64,000 nucleotides of DNA from contig CM020618.1 in the NCBI GenBank assembly GCA_009829735.1, positions 39,423,030-39,487,029 of the forward strand, given 5' to 3'. The stretch's first letter is position 1, and each line of letters opens with the position of its first letter. Shown piece by piece: positions 29,449-38,745 of this stretch. The stretch is from Pyropia yezoensis (taxonomy: Eukaryota; Rhodophyta; Bangiophyceae; Bangiales; Bangiaceae). The notes under the pieces were generated by a model. That model did not search any database and was not told the DNA's origin. It worked only from the letters and a program-made list of their open reading frames with translations. The translations under genes were made by a program, and so were the position numbers.

Positions 29449-32400
29449 CTACGGATCAGCGTTGTACGGCTTGAGTAGACTGGCGTGAAAGGCGTTGCGC
29501 ACCTTTCGATCAAGGACTGCTTGAGGCAGATCCAGACGGAACGTAACATCATTGATGTTTTCAGTGACTCGGTATGGTCCCGAAAACTTGGGCATCAACT
29601 TGCGAGCGCCCTGGAAGGCGTCCGGCATAAGGTTCTTGGTGCTCAGGAGCACGAGGTCGTCGACAGCGATCGTACATGGTCGGCGTCGACGATTAGCGTA
29701 CGCCGAGCGCGTCTCATTGGCCTTCTTGATAGCGGTAATGGCAGTCTCCTGAGCTTTTTGCAGACTGCTTAGCCAATCTGAGACTGCTGGTAGTTTCGAT
29801 TCCTTGCTCTCGACGATGTCGACAGGTACTGTCCTTGGTTCAAAGCCGTAGTTCAGGAAGAATGGGGAGTACGTCGTGACCGCATTGGGTGACCGGTTGT
29901 AAGCTACTTCTGCAGCAACAAGGAAGAGGTCCCAATCACCCTGATGATGGTTCACGAAGTTTCGCAGGATTTGTTCAATCTTCTTGTTCATGATCTCGGT
30001 TTGTCCGTCCGTCTGGGGATGATAGGCTGAAGATGCCTTGATCTTGACCTTGAGAATTTCGGTGAGCGACTGCCAGAAGTTGGAGAAGAAGATACGGTCT
30101 CGGTCGCAGACGACGTCGGATGGTAGACCGTGATGACGGTAGACGTGATCATGGTAGAGTTGCGCTACGACTGGTGCAGTACAGTCGGGCTTCATTGGTG
30201 CTAGTCGAATCATCTTCGACAGTCTGTCCACAATGACGTAAATGCCATTGTGGCCCCTTTGGGTCAGTGGAAGAGGGGTGATAAAGTCCATGGAGACACT
30301 TGCCCATCGTTGGTTCGGTGGATCTAGTGGTTTGAGGTGACCCAGAGGTGAATGGGTGCCAGCTTTGTTCCGCTGGCACAAATCACATGATTGTACGTAT
30401 CTTTGGATGTCCTTCCGCATTGTCTTCCAGTAGTATTTGGAAGCAATAGCGTTGGTGGTTTTCTTAACTCCCATATGTCCTTGGCTTGGGATGTCGTGGT
30501 AGTCATGGAGTAGTCTTTGGCGTAGAGTACCAACGGGGATGCACGTACGGTCACCTCGCTTCAACAACCTCATGTGAAGCCGGTAGGGAGATACCGGGTC
30601 TTTGACTAGGTCGGCAAACTCGGGATCCGCGTTGTACTCTTGGTCTAGGGTGGCAAGGTCTTGATCACTTTGGCTTATGGTCATGAGGTTGTTGATTTCA
30701 GTTTTCTTGGGTAGGCTTTCGATGGTCTTGGTTAGCACGCGACTAAGGAGATCTTGATTGGGAGCGTGCTTATCGGGGGCGTCTTGTGGTTGCCTTGAAA
30801 GAGCATCAGCTACGGGGTTGGAAGTGCCCTTGATGGGGATGATCTTGAAATCGAATTGCTCCAACAGCTCTAGCCACTTGACTTGGCGGTCGTTGAGCTT
30901 CTCTTGGGTTTTCAAGTACCTTAGGGACTCATGGTCGGTGTGCACCTCGAACGACCTTCCATGGAGGTAGCAGCGCCAGTGTCGAATGGCTTGTACAACT
31001 GCGAGCAGTTCGCGCTCACGGATGCTGTAGCGCTGTTCGTGGATGTTCAGCGTCAATGAGAAGTAGGCCACTGGGCGTCGTCCTTCTCCGTCATCTTGTT
31101 CAAGGACAGCGCCAACAGCATACCCACTGGCATCTGTGGAGACGAAGATTGGGTACCTCTTGTCGAATGGCCTCAGTACTGGTGCACTTGTCGTCAGGGT
31201 TTGTAGTTGCTCAAAAGCCTTCTGGGCGTCAGAGTTCCATTCGAAGTCGACGTTTCCAGTAAGCCTTGTGAGGGGTGCAGCCACGGATGCCATTCCCTCA
31301 ATAAATCGACGATAGAAGTTGACCATGCCGAGGAAAGATTGCACATCTTTTTTGCTCTGTGGCGTTGCCCATGATCGAATGGCTTGGACCTTGTAGTCCT
31401 CCTTAGAGAAGCCTTCGTTGGAAATGACATGGCCGAGGTAGTCCACAGTTGTTCGCGCAAATTGGCATTTGCTGAGTTTGGCGTAGAGCTTATGCTCTCG
31501 CAGCTTGTCCAGGGCTTGCCTTAGGTGCTTTAGATGATCTTCGTAAGCTTCACTGTAGACCAGGATGTCGTCGAGGTAGACGCAGATAAACTCGTAGAGA
31601 TAGGGTCGGAAGACGTCATTCATTAGGTTCATGAAGACCGCGGGGGCATTTGTTAGCCCAAAGGGTAGCACGGTAAATTCGTAGAACCCGCATTTTGTTC
31701 GGAACGCCGTCAGTGGGATAGTATCAGGGTCAAGCCGGATCTGGTGGTAACCTGATCGGAGGTCGATCTTCTTGAAGTACTTGGCCTTTCGCAGTTGGTC
31801 GAAGGTGTCGTCAATTCTTGGTAAGGGATATGCGTTCTTGATAGTGGCTTTGTTCAATGCTCGATAATCGATGCACATTCGCCAGCCACCGTCCTTCTTT
31901 GCGGCAAAGAGTACAGAAGAGCCCCACGGTGAGGCACTTGGTTGGATGAACCCCTTTCGTATGAGGGTTGCAAGTTGTGTCTTGAGTTCATCGAGTTCCC
32001 ATTCAGATAGGCGATAAATGCCACTGCGACGTGGTTGAGCGTCCTCCGTAAGCTTGACGCTAAACTTGTGACTGCGTTCAGGAGGAAGTCCATCGGAAAG
32101 CTCTTCCGGGAAGACGTCGGCGTACTCGTTGAGAATCTCTTGGACGTCATTCTTGTCTTCAGCTTCTCCCATTTTGATCGCATTGATGTCAAAGGTGCTG
32201 GAAGGATCTTCGGATTGCAGGTAAATGGCGAAGACAGGAACTTTTTGAATAAGGTCCTTGGCGAGGCGTTGCCTACTAATCAGGCCATGGGGTTTCTTGA
32301 GGGAGGCAGTGATGGAGATGTTCTTTTGGTTAAACTTGAAGAAGATCTTGTTCTTCTTGTTGTTGATTTTGGCGTCCTTGTCGTCACGCCATTTCTTTCC

Positions 32401-32724
32401 GAGGATGATGTCGTACGCACTTAGGTCGCATACAGCAAACCGAAGACGGTCTTGGTATGGGCCGATGTGAATCTCTAAGGGTTCAATGGTCTCTGCGAGG
32501 ACGTGGGAGCGACCATCGGGCATGTTAGCCGCGAAGTCCGTTTCTTTCGTGGTCACATTCAGGGTATTCACGAGGCGCCTTGATACGACGTTAATGGGAG
32601 ATCCGTCGTCAAACAGCACCTTAACAAGATGTCCATTGACAGAGGCAGTAGAAAGCAGAAGCCCGAGACGCGGGCCTTCAAATGGTGACGACATGTTTTC
32701 AGGAACCGAAGAAGCGTCTGGCAC
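29449..32724 (-). CDS. Ty3/gypsy pol polyprotein (PR-RT-RH-IN)
   Basis: 1091 codons. Domains in order: aspartic protease with VLFDDGSPINVVS (near residue 38); reverse transcriptase with IDYRALNKAT, LPFGLTNAPAVFMNLM and the catalytic YLDD; RNase H with STDASGYAVGAVL and RERELLAVVQAIRHW; integrase with an HHCC zinc region (HMGVKKTTNAIASKYYW...CDLCQ), then DD35E residues in VSMDFITPLP, VVCDRDRIFFS and TDGQTEIMNKK; and a C-terminal GPY/F module (FSGPYRV). There is no ATG at its head: the frame continues upstream to overlap the gag end, consistent with synthesis as a gag-pol fusion by -1 frameshifting. It ends in a UAG directly before the chromodomain. Confidence 0.93.
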   Translation of the reverse strand: MPDASSVPENMSSPFEGPRLGLLLSTASVNGHLVKVLFDDGSPINVVSRRLVNTLNVTTKETDFAANMPDGRSHVLAETIEPLEIHIGPYQDRLRFAVCDLSAYDIILGKKWRDDKDAKINNKKNKIFFKFNQKNISITASLKKPHGLISRQRLAKDLIQKVPVFAIYLQSEDPSSTFDINAIKMGEAEDKNDVQEILNEYADVFPEELSDGLPPERSHKFSVKLTEDAQPRRSGIYRLSEWELDELKTQLATLIRKGFIQPSASPWGSSVLFAAKKDGGWRMCIDYRALNKATIKNAYPLPRIDDTFDQLRKAKYFKKIDLRSGYHQIRLDPDTIPLTAFRTKCGFYEFTVLPFGLTNAPAVFMNLMNDVFRPYLYEFICVYLDDILVYSEAYEDHLKHLRQALDKLREHKLYAKLSKCQFARTTVDYLGHVISNEGFSKEDYKVQAIRSWATPQSKKDVQSFLGMVNFYRRFIEGMASVAAPLTRLTGNVDFEWNSDAQKAFEQLQTLTTSAPVLRPFDKRYPIFVSTDASGYAVGAVLEQDDGEGRRPVAYFSLTLNIHEQRYSIRERELLAVVQAIRHWRCYLHGRSFEVHTDHESLRYLKTQEKLNDRQVKWLELLEQFDFKIIPIKGTSNPVADALSRQPQDAPDKHAPNQDLLSRVLTKTIESLPKKTEINNLMTISQSDQDLATLDQEYNADPEFADLVKDPVSPYRLHMRLLKRGDRTCIPVGTLRQRLLHDYHDIPSQGHMGVKKTTNAIASKYYWKTMRKDIQRYVQSCDLCQRNKAGTHSPLGHLKPLDPPNQRWASVSMDFITPLPLTQRGHNGIYVIVDRLSKMIRLAPMKPDCTAPVVAQLYHDHVYRHHGLPSDVVCDRDRIFFSNFWQSLTEILKVKIKASSAYHPQTDGQTEIMNKKIEQILRNFVNHHQGDWDLFLVAAEVAYNRSPNAVTTYSPFFLNYGFEPRTVPVDIVESKESKLPAVSDWLSSLQKAQETAITAIKKANETRSAYANRRRRPCTIAVDDLVLLSTKNLMPDAFQGARKLMPKFSGPYRVTENINDVTFRLDLPQAVLDRKVRNAFHASLLKPYNADP

Positions 32725-32747
32725 CGGTTTTGATGACGGTTGCTGCT

Positions 32748-33617
32748 TCAGTTCCGCTGGCCTTTTGGGCAGTCCTTGGCCATATGTCCTTTCTCACGGC
32801 AGCGGAGGCAGAGGCCTTCACGCATGCAGCGCTGACGCTCTTCAGGCGTGAGTTTCTCGACTTTGATGCTGGAGATTTCCATGGGAATGACACCCGTCGT
32901 GGATGGCCTCGCAGATGTGCCGCCGAGGTGCGTCGAGGCACCAGCCTTGGCAGCCTCCACGCGCAGAGCGTCAGTCATGACAGATTCAAGATCCGAGTAG
33001 GTCTTGAGACAAAGAGCCTGCCAGATGTCCCGCTTCAAGCCTCGGGTGTAGCGGTCAATCTTCTCGGCTTCCGTGATGTCAGGGATGTCCAAGAGGACGC
33101 TCAGAAACGTCCTGTTGAACGTTCCGACGTCATTGATTTGGCGCCACGAGTGCAGCTTGTCTCGTGCCGCTTGTGTCTTGTTCAGTGGACTGAAGCGGCG
33201 AATTAGAGCAGAACGGAACGATTCCCAGTTCGGGACAGCTGTAGTCTGACTGTAGACCTTCCACCAGTCGAACGCTTCGCCGTCGAGGAAGGTGCAAGCA
33301 ATACTGCACGCATCGTCGGGGTCACTCAGTCGCACATAGAAATCCATGTGCGAGCACCACGCTTCAACCGTCCCAGGTTTACCGGAGAAAGCCACGGGTT
33401 TGTTCGGCCTCGCGGAATTCATGCCACTAGTAGTGGCCCTGGCCTTGGCTTCGGACAGTTGCTGCTTAGCGTCGGCTAGTTCCATCTTATGAGCCTCGAG
33501 TTGTTCGCTCATTTGCGCGACAAACGCTGTAAGCTGGGTCCAGGCTTCCATGGTCGGTGCGTTCGAGCCCGAGCCCGGATTGGCCGGGTTGACACCCCCG
33601 GGGATTGGTGCATCCAT
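32748..33617 (-). CDS. Ty3/gypsy gag
   Basis: 289 codons from an ATG at 33617. A retrotransposon gag core is visible: a helical region with WCSHMDFYVRL, CTFLDGEAFDWWKVYSQ, FRSALIRRFSPLNKTQAARDKL and EKIDRYTRGLKRDIWQAL. It ends with a CCHC zinc knuckle, CLRCREKGHMAKDC (CX2CX4HX4C), which packages the RNA. The stop codon follows eight codons after the knuckle, and the slippery heptamer for pol lies within this stretch. Pol is in the -1 frame. Confidence 0.9.
   Translation of the reverse strand: MDAPIPGGVNPANPGSGSNAPTMEAWTQLTAFVAQMSEQLEAHKMELADAKQQLSEAKARATTSGMNSARPNKPVAFSGKPGTVEAWCSHMDFYVRLSDPDDACSIACTFLDGEAFDWWKVYSQTTAVPNWESFRSALIRRFSPLNKTQAARDKLHSWRQINDVGTFNRTFLSVLLDIPDITEAEKIDRYTRGLKRDIWQALCLKTYSDLESVMTDALRVEAAKAGASTHLGGTSARPSTTGVIPMEISSIKVEKLTPEERQRCMREGLCLRCREKGHMAKDCPKGQRN
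32763..32769 (-). promoter_or_regulatory. -1 ribosomal frameshift heptamer CCCAAAA
   Basis: In the gag frame the end reads TGC CCA AAA GGC, giving the slippery heptamer C CCA AAA (type X XXY YYZ). A -1 slip here moves ribosomes directly into the pol frame, which is open from this point to the protease. It lies immediately after the zinc knuckle and 13 nt before the gag stop codon (32748-32750). Confidence 0.7.
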
Positions 33618-33963
33618 GGTGTCTTGGGTTCAAGTCCGAGGCAAACAAACTTACAACCCAGATTTCACAAGACTTGCTTGGGGAGGACCCCAAGGAAGAT
33701 CTCGGAGATGTGGGATAGGAGTTTGTCTGCAGCAGTAGTGGTGTACACGATTTGGATAAGTGCTGCGCTAGTTGCTGCAACGTTCCAAATGATGTACAGC
33801 ACTACTTCGAGAAGCACAAGAAATTCGGTTGAAATCACACAAACGGATTATTCAGAAGCGTCCGTGCACAGGCCCGAGTCGGGTCGTGTCGGATTTCCAA
33901 GCGGGGGGATCAATGGGGGAAAATCGGGCTCCTAGGCAAGATCCAGGGGCGTGTCAACAGGTG

Positions 33964-34743
33964 TCATTCGGTGCGGCGCGCCAGCGTGCGGTGATGATCC
34001 TTGCCACGTGTGTGCCGCTCGAAATGTTCCACCGACTCAAATTCGCGACCGCAGGGTTCGCAACGGGGAAGGGTGTCCGGGCGGTTAATTACGTATCGGT
34101 GGCGACGGGATCCGCGGTGATCACGCAGCACAGTGAGGCTGTTGCACCGCACACCGTACGGATTGCAAAGGAATTTCCGTTGCGCCCCACGGTGGCTCTT
34201 GGCAATTCGGCGTTGCTCACGCTGCTCAACCGCGCGCGCGGTGGTTGGCTTGATGTGACCAATCACCGGTGGCGGCGGGGCGGTGTAACGGCGCCCCGAT
34301 TCTTGGGGGGGCAGTAACAGGCGACGGTTGACGCGGGCTGCCGTGCCCTTGGTGGCAGGGCCCTTGCCCTTGCCCGAGAGGGGGGGCTTGGGTGCGGCCC
34401 GGCCCGCCGAGGCGAGGCGGACTGGGACCGCCGGGGTAGGAATCGAGTGGGCGCCCGCCGGGGGGTTGTGTGCCCTCGGGCGGGCGTGTGCCTGCGGGGA
34501 GCCGCGTGCCGACGGGGGGCCGCGTGCCGACGGGGGGCCGCGTGCCGACGGACCGTGGGCCGTGAAGGCGCCACGGGTCGTCGGGGGTGCGCGGACCGTC
34601 GGGGGTGCGCGGATCGTCGAGGGTGTGCATACCGGGGGGGTGCCGCGGGACGTGGACCCGGTATCGCGCGCCGAGGCCGCCGAGGATGTCGGGCCGGCCG
34701 CCAGTGCTGAGGAAGAGTATTCCGAATCTGATGTGGATCTCAC
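33964..34743 (-). CDS. extra retrotransposon frame with U1-type zinc fingers
   Basis: A 259-codon open frame between the 5' LTR and gag, on the coding strand of the element. The N-terminal two thirds are Pro/Ala/Arg-rich with an imperfect repeat (PPSARGPPSARG). The C-terminus carries CEPCGREFESVEHFERHTRGKDHH, matching the U1/matrin C2H2 pattern CxxC-F-H-GKxH, preceded by a similar but atypical finger (CNPYGVRC...RDHRGSRRH). No ATG precedes it in frame (it begins at a GTG), so splicing or a non-AUG start is needed. It may be a captured host exon or an element-specific RNA-binding factor. Confidence 0.5.
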   Translation of the reverse strand: MRSTSDSEYSSSALAAGPTSSAASARDTGSTSRGTPPVCTPSTIRAPPTVRAPPTTRGAFTAHGPSARGPPSARGPPSARGSPQAHARPRAHNPPAGAHSIPTPAVPVRLASAGRAAPKPPLSGKGKGPATKGTAARVNRRLLLPPQESGRRYTAPPPPVIGHIKPTTARAVEQREQRRIAKSHRGAQRKFLCNPYGVRCNSLTVLRDHRGSRRHRYVINRPDTLPRCEPCGREFESVEHFERHTRGKDHHRTLARRTE

Positions 34744-34973
34744 TGGGATTCAACAATCGGTTGACCAAAAGAAAAATTCCGTGAAAAAAAAACCACAAGG
34801 GTTGTGTCAGGAAATTGTTCGTTCGGTGTGATTCGTGGAACCGCTACGTTTCGTATTACAATGCCCGTGGCAAGCCGAACGTAGGGGGAAACACGACTGC
34901 ACAATCGCAGGGAGAGCCAAATCAAAAACGGAATCGCAAGTCACCGCCAGGTAGAAAAGCCAAACTATCTGAA

Positions 34974-34980
34974 GCTACCA
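34974..34980 (-). other. putative primer-binding site
   Basis: Two bases inside the 5' LTR the minus strand reads TGGTAGC, complementary to a tRNA ending GCTACCA-3'. The position and TGG start fit a PBS; the match beyond seven bases cannot be tested without the tRNA set. Initiator tRNA-Met is a candidate because many fungal elements use a TGGTAGC-type PBS. Confidence 0.35.
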
Positions 34981-34982
34981 CA

Positions 34983-35830
34983 TGTGAGGAACCACCCACA
35001 CTTGGGCAGCCCTCAACGTACTCGTGATGGTGTCAGCGACCTGTGCCAGCCAATAGGGCGACAGGGTGCGGGAAAGAGGATGGAGGTGGTGACGGTGGTG
35101 GGTCTGGGGAAGAGGACGGCGCGACGTCGGTGGTGATCGAGAGGGTTCAAAGGGTGAAGGTCGTCTTTGGTCTGTGTCTGTGGTTGCCCTTCCGGTCTCC
35201 CCCGGTGGCGCCGACACTCACGCACTATATACTCGCGTCGGGGCATCCGAGGTGCCCCAAAGCATGCGTTTCCCCGTCGCTCCACCGGTAGGCACAAAAC
35301 GGCCCAAAAACAAAGCATGGCTCTCAGAACAAAGCATGGGCGGGCGTGCGCACTAAAGGAGTGCAGCCCCAGTTTGCCCCAAACGAAGGGGTCCGGCGTG
35401 CGGCGCCTAGGGCGCCGCCCCAGCCGGCTCCAGACGCCAGTCGGCCGAAGGTCCGAGAGGCGTGTAAGCACGATTCGATCGAGTCGGCCGAATCGGCCAG
35501 CCGGCTAGCCAGTCACATCGCTGCAATGCTGCAGCGAGGACATTTTTAACGGACTCGCCAGCTGTGGCAGATGTGGCTCGTCATGGGTGCTGACGGTGGC
35601 GCCTTTCGACAGGCCATGATGGGCTGTCGATGGCTGCTGTCGTGCGGCCGGCAGACACCGTGAGACAGCGGCTGACTCATCTTGCGTCCTGGAAGGTACA
35701 CCGCGTCATGCCCCACAATACAAGGAGTTGATCCATGTTGCCAGGAGTTGATTCGGCAGGATCTGTAAGGAGAGGTCCCAGATATTATCCCTTAAGTATT
35801 AGGCATGGGATTAGGGGGGAAATCCTTACA
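34983..35830 (-). repeat. 5' LTR (848 bp)
   Basis: Near-identical partner of 28376-29222, with the TATATA box at 35226-35231 driving minus-strand transcription into the element. Differences are single-base changes and short indels, for example CATTTTT versus CATTTT. Confidence 0.92.
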
Positions 35831-36817
35831 TGTGTGCGGGGCAGGCGGGGGGCACTACCGAGGATCCAGGGGCGAGGCGGTGGGGGCGGGAGCGACTGTG
35901 GCCAGCGGAGCGGTGGGTGGGGGGCACCCTCCACCAACGTCTTCTAGTGTAAATTGGAGCTGGGCCTCGCCCGGGGAGCTGAGCAGCGGCGAGGGCGCGG
36001 TCAGCAAGGTGGCCAAAACCGGTCACCGTCGGGGCGAGCAGAGAAGGGTGGTGATGCGGAGGAGCGACGTTCTCGCGCCGTCCACGTGGGCGCCCAGGCC
36101 TATCCATCAGTTTTGAACGTGAGTGGGCGGGGGAGAAGTCGAGGACGGGGGAGCAGAGAAGGGTGGTGAGGCGGGGGAGCGACTTTCTCGCGCCGCGTGC
36201 CGTGGGGCCGCCGCCACGTGGGCGCCCCGGCCTATCCATTAGTTTGAACGTGAGTGGGCGGGGGAGGAGTCGAGGACGGGGGGTACGAGCGTTTGCGCAG
36301 CAGCGCAGGAAAGCGCGGCGCGATGTCTCTGGCGCTCGAGCCGCCACAAGATGGTCGGCTCGTGCTGTCCACCAACGTCGCGGGGGTGTGAGCTATCGGA
36401 GGGTACATTTTGCACCCTGCAGCCGCTGCTACAGTAGCGTGACCTCTTTTCTAGGTGCCAACCACTGGGGTGCGGGAGGCCCAACCCTCGCCCTCTTCCC
36501 CACGATCCCCTCCGCCGTCACTCTCGTGGTTCCCCCCCCCCCGCCCCCCGCCCACCCGCTCCAAGCGCCTCCAAGCCACCCGCTGCCGATTCCTTTCACC
36601 CACAACGAGCGCGCTGCCGCCACGCCTGGCCCTGTGTGTGTGGTTTGCGCTGTGGGACCCCCCGCTCTCCCCACGCGGGTCCATGCACCGTGCTACACCT
36701 TCCTCACCGCTCCCCAGAACGTGCACGTGCCGTGGGACCCCCAATCGGACCTGTTGGGGCGGTTTTATCCTGGTGCCTACGCTATCGTCACGGCGGCTGC
36801 GGCGTCGAGGCAGCCTT
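35831..36817. other. tandem-duplicated region and a possible exon before the gap
   Basis: Apart from the tandem duplication listed separately, 36455-36817 on plus reads as a Pro-rich frame ending in HVPWDPQSDLLGRFYPGAY and running into the gap. A pyrimidine-rich CTCTTTTCTAG (acceptor-like) precedes it at about 36443-36453. It could be an internal exon, but I recognise no domain. Confidence 0.3.
36036..36282. repeat. tandem duplication of ~115/132 bp
   Basis: Two adjacent copies (36036-36150, 36151-36282) both begin GAGCAGAGAAGGGTGGTGA and end GTCGAGGACGGGG, sharing CACGTGGGCGCCC and AACGTGAGTGGGCGGGGGA. The second carries a 17-bp insertion. Both contain AACGTGAGTGGG, which looks like a splice-donor consensus. 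Confidence 0.8.
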
Positions 36818-37317
36818 NNNNNNNNNNNNNNNNNNNNNNNNNNNNNNNNNNNNNNNNNNNNNNNNNNNNNNNNNNNNNNNNNNNNNNNNNNNNNNNNNNN
36901 NNNNNNNNNNNNNNNNNNNNNNNNNNNNNNNNNNNNNNNNNNNNNNNNNNNNNNNNNNNNNNNNNNNNNNNNNNNNNNNNNNNNNNNNNNNNNNNNNNNN
37001 NNNNNNNNNNNNNNNNNNNNNNNNNNNNNNNNNNNNNNNNNNNNNNNNNNNNNNNNNNNNNNNNNNNNNNNNNNNNNNNNNNNNNNNNNNNNNNNNNNNN
37101 NNNNNNNNNNNNNNNNNNNNNNNNNNNNNNNNNNNNNNNNNNNNNNNNNNNNNNNNNNNNNNNNNNNNNNNNNNNNNNNNNNNNNNNNNNNNNNNNNNNN
37201 NNNNNNNNNNNNNNNNNNNNNNNNNNNNNNNNNNNNNNNNNNNNNNNNNNNNNNNNNNNNNNNNNNNNNNNNNNNNNNNNNNNNNNNNNNNNNNNNNNNN
37301 NNNNNNNNNNNNNNNNN
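36818..37317. other. assembly gap of 500 N
   Basis: Exactly 500 unknown bases, a conventional placeholder length. The right edge resumes inside the poly-C end of the inverted repeat, which suggests that the contig broke at a homopolymer or repeat. Confidence 0.99.
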
Positions 37318-37621
37318 CCCCCCCATAACCCGAGTGGCCCCGACCCGAGTCTAACCTCGTCAGGTCGGGGGCCACTATCACTACTAATTCTATTCCCACT
37401 CACTAATCTCACACTCAAATTCTCTCAAATCAAGTCCCTCACAAATATGCAAAACACATCAGAAATCCCTCTCTCGCGTGTGGATAGCGTAGTCCACCGC
37501 ATCCCAGTGCCGGGCACGGGCCACGGCCGCCAACCATCGCCACACGGCGGGCGTGTTCTGGCACCTGGTGCCCTCTGGTTGCAGTCCCGGGTCGGCGCCA
37601 AGTCGGGCCAGGGATGCTACA
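37318..37621 (+). repeat. left arm of a ~305-bp inverted repeat
   Basis: Nearly identical to the reverse complement of 45152-45463. It ends GGGATGCTACA at 37621 and starts in a poly-C at the gap edge. It includes an AT-rich stretch (ACTCACTAATCTCACAC) and an ATG at 37447 opening a frame that leads towards gag. It could be a 5' LTR/leader-plus-gag segment rather than a true LTR, because no direct-repeat partner and no PBS follow it. Confidence 0.85.
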
Positions 37622-38617
37622 GCATCCTAAGTTTTCCGGGAAGAGACCGGCGCTTATCTTTGCCTTCCTGCGCCGGTTTGTCAAGGCATGCAATGACAAC
37701 GATGTGTCCGAGGGCAAGGCTCTCTATCTCCTGGTTAACTTCATGACCGGAGAAGCGGAACAGCGGTTTGCACAGGTTCTACCAGACTCTGCGGGCACAT
37801 TGTTGGACGTACCGTCGCGAGTTATCCGGAGGCGGTCAACTGGCTCCTGTCCAACTACGCAGACGCGGACTCCCTGCGTAAGGCAGTCGGTAGGCTGAAC
37901 GGGGCAACCATGGAGAGACAAGAGACTCCAGAGGCGTTCGCCCGTCGTGTCCGGGAGATGAGCGATGCTTGTGGCAACGTTTACCCTGAGGACAGGCTCA
38001 AGATGATCTTCTCGGAGGGGCTTCCTGAATATCTTCAAGTGGATGCGGAGAACTACAACCAGGAACATCAAGAACATACCTTCCAGCAGTTGATGGCCTA
38101 TACCCAGGGCAAGCACCGGCAAGCCAAGGCCCTCCAGGCTCCTATGGTATCAACCCCCAAGCCGTTGTCGCGAGTTCGTCCCGGACCCGACAAGTATAAG
38201 GGAGGTGATAACCCTGTACCGGTACTCGCAGTTGGCGAGGCCTCACCCATGGAGTCAAGGGACAAGTGGGGCGGCTTCGTTTCTAAGGAGCAACCTTCCC
38301 TGGTCGCCCCCAAGCAGATCAGGAACCAGCGGTTCCGGTCTTGCTGGCTGTGCCAGAAGGAGGATCATATGTCCTACCAGTGCCCGACCATTCCCGAGGA
38401 TCTCCAGGAGAAACTCAAGCGTCAAGGACTGGTGTTTGCAAAGGCGGTCAACTGGGCTGACCGGCGGGCACCCTCCAAGATGGACAAGGCACAGGTACAT
38501 GCCATCCGAGTGGCAACCTTACAGAGCATCACGGAGGCTCTGGCAAGGGAAGCTCCTACGGACTTTGACCTGGAGACCGAAACCTCTAAGGACTCCTCGG
38601 AGCCGGGAAACGAGTAG
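37447..38617 (+). pseudogene. Ty3/gypsy gag with two frame disruptions
   Basis: The gag core starts right at the end of the inverted-repeat arm (HPKFSGKRPALIFAFLRRF) and ends with a CCHC knuckle, CWLCQKEDHMSYQC, at about 38343-38384. Frames change twice: near 37603, where the other repeat arm has one more G, and near 37795-37815, where the frame jumps so that ASYPEAVNWLLSNYADAD follows. Each is explained by one missing base. The gag is probably non-functional in this copy unless the assembly is wrong. Confidence 0.7.
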
Positions 38618-38745
38618 GGCAGGCGCTCTCCCCAAGTGTCTTCCCGAATCTCCAACGGCAGGGTACTTCTACCTGTTCTCCCCTTGCGTGCCGGGAGAAA
38701 GGACGGCAGTTACCTGCTCAACCGGTAGCCGCCTGGACACCCTGT

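Larger units (their letters stand above)
28376..35830 (-). mobile_element. near-intact Ty3/gypsy chromovirus, minus strand
   Basis: A 7455-bp element bounded by long direct repeats at 28376-29222 and 34983-35830. Read on the minus strand: 5' LTR, putative primer-binding site, an extra zinc-finger frame, gag, a -1 slippery site, pol (protease, RT, RNase H, integrase) and a chromodomain after one UAG, then a polypurine tract and 3' LTR. Outer flanks are GGTAC on the left and TGTGT on the right, so no 5-bp target duplication is visible. The LTRs differ at only about ten positions, which means recent insertion. Confidence 0.9.

Noticed and set aside
36163-37746. Long plus frame spanning the N gap
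   Set aside because: 500 undetermined codon bases join two unrelated segments; the right part is the retrotransposon repeat.
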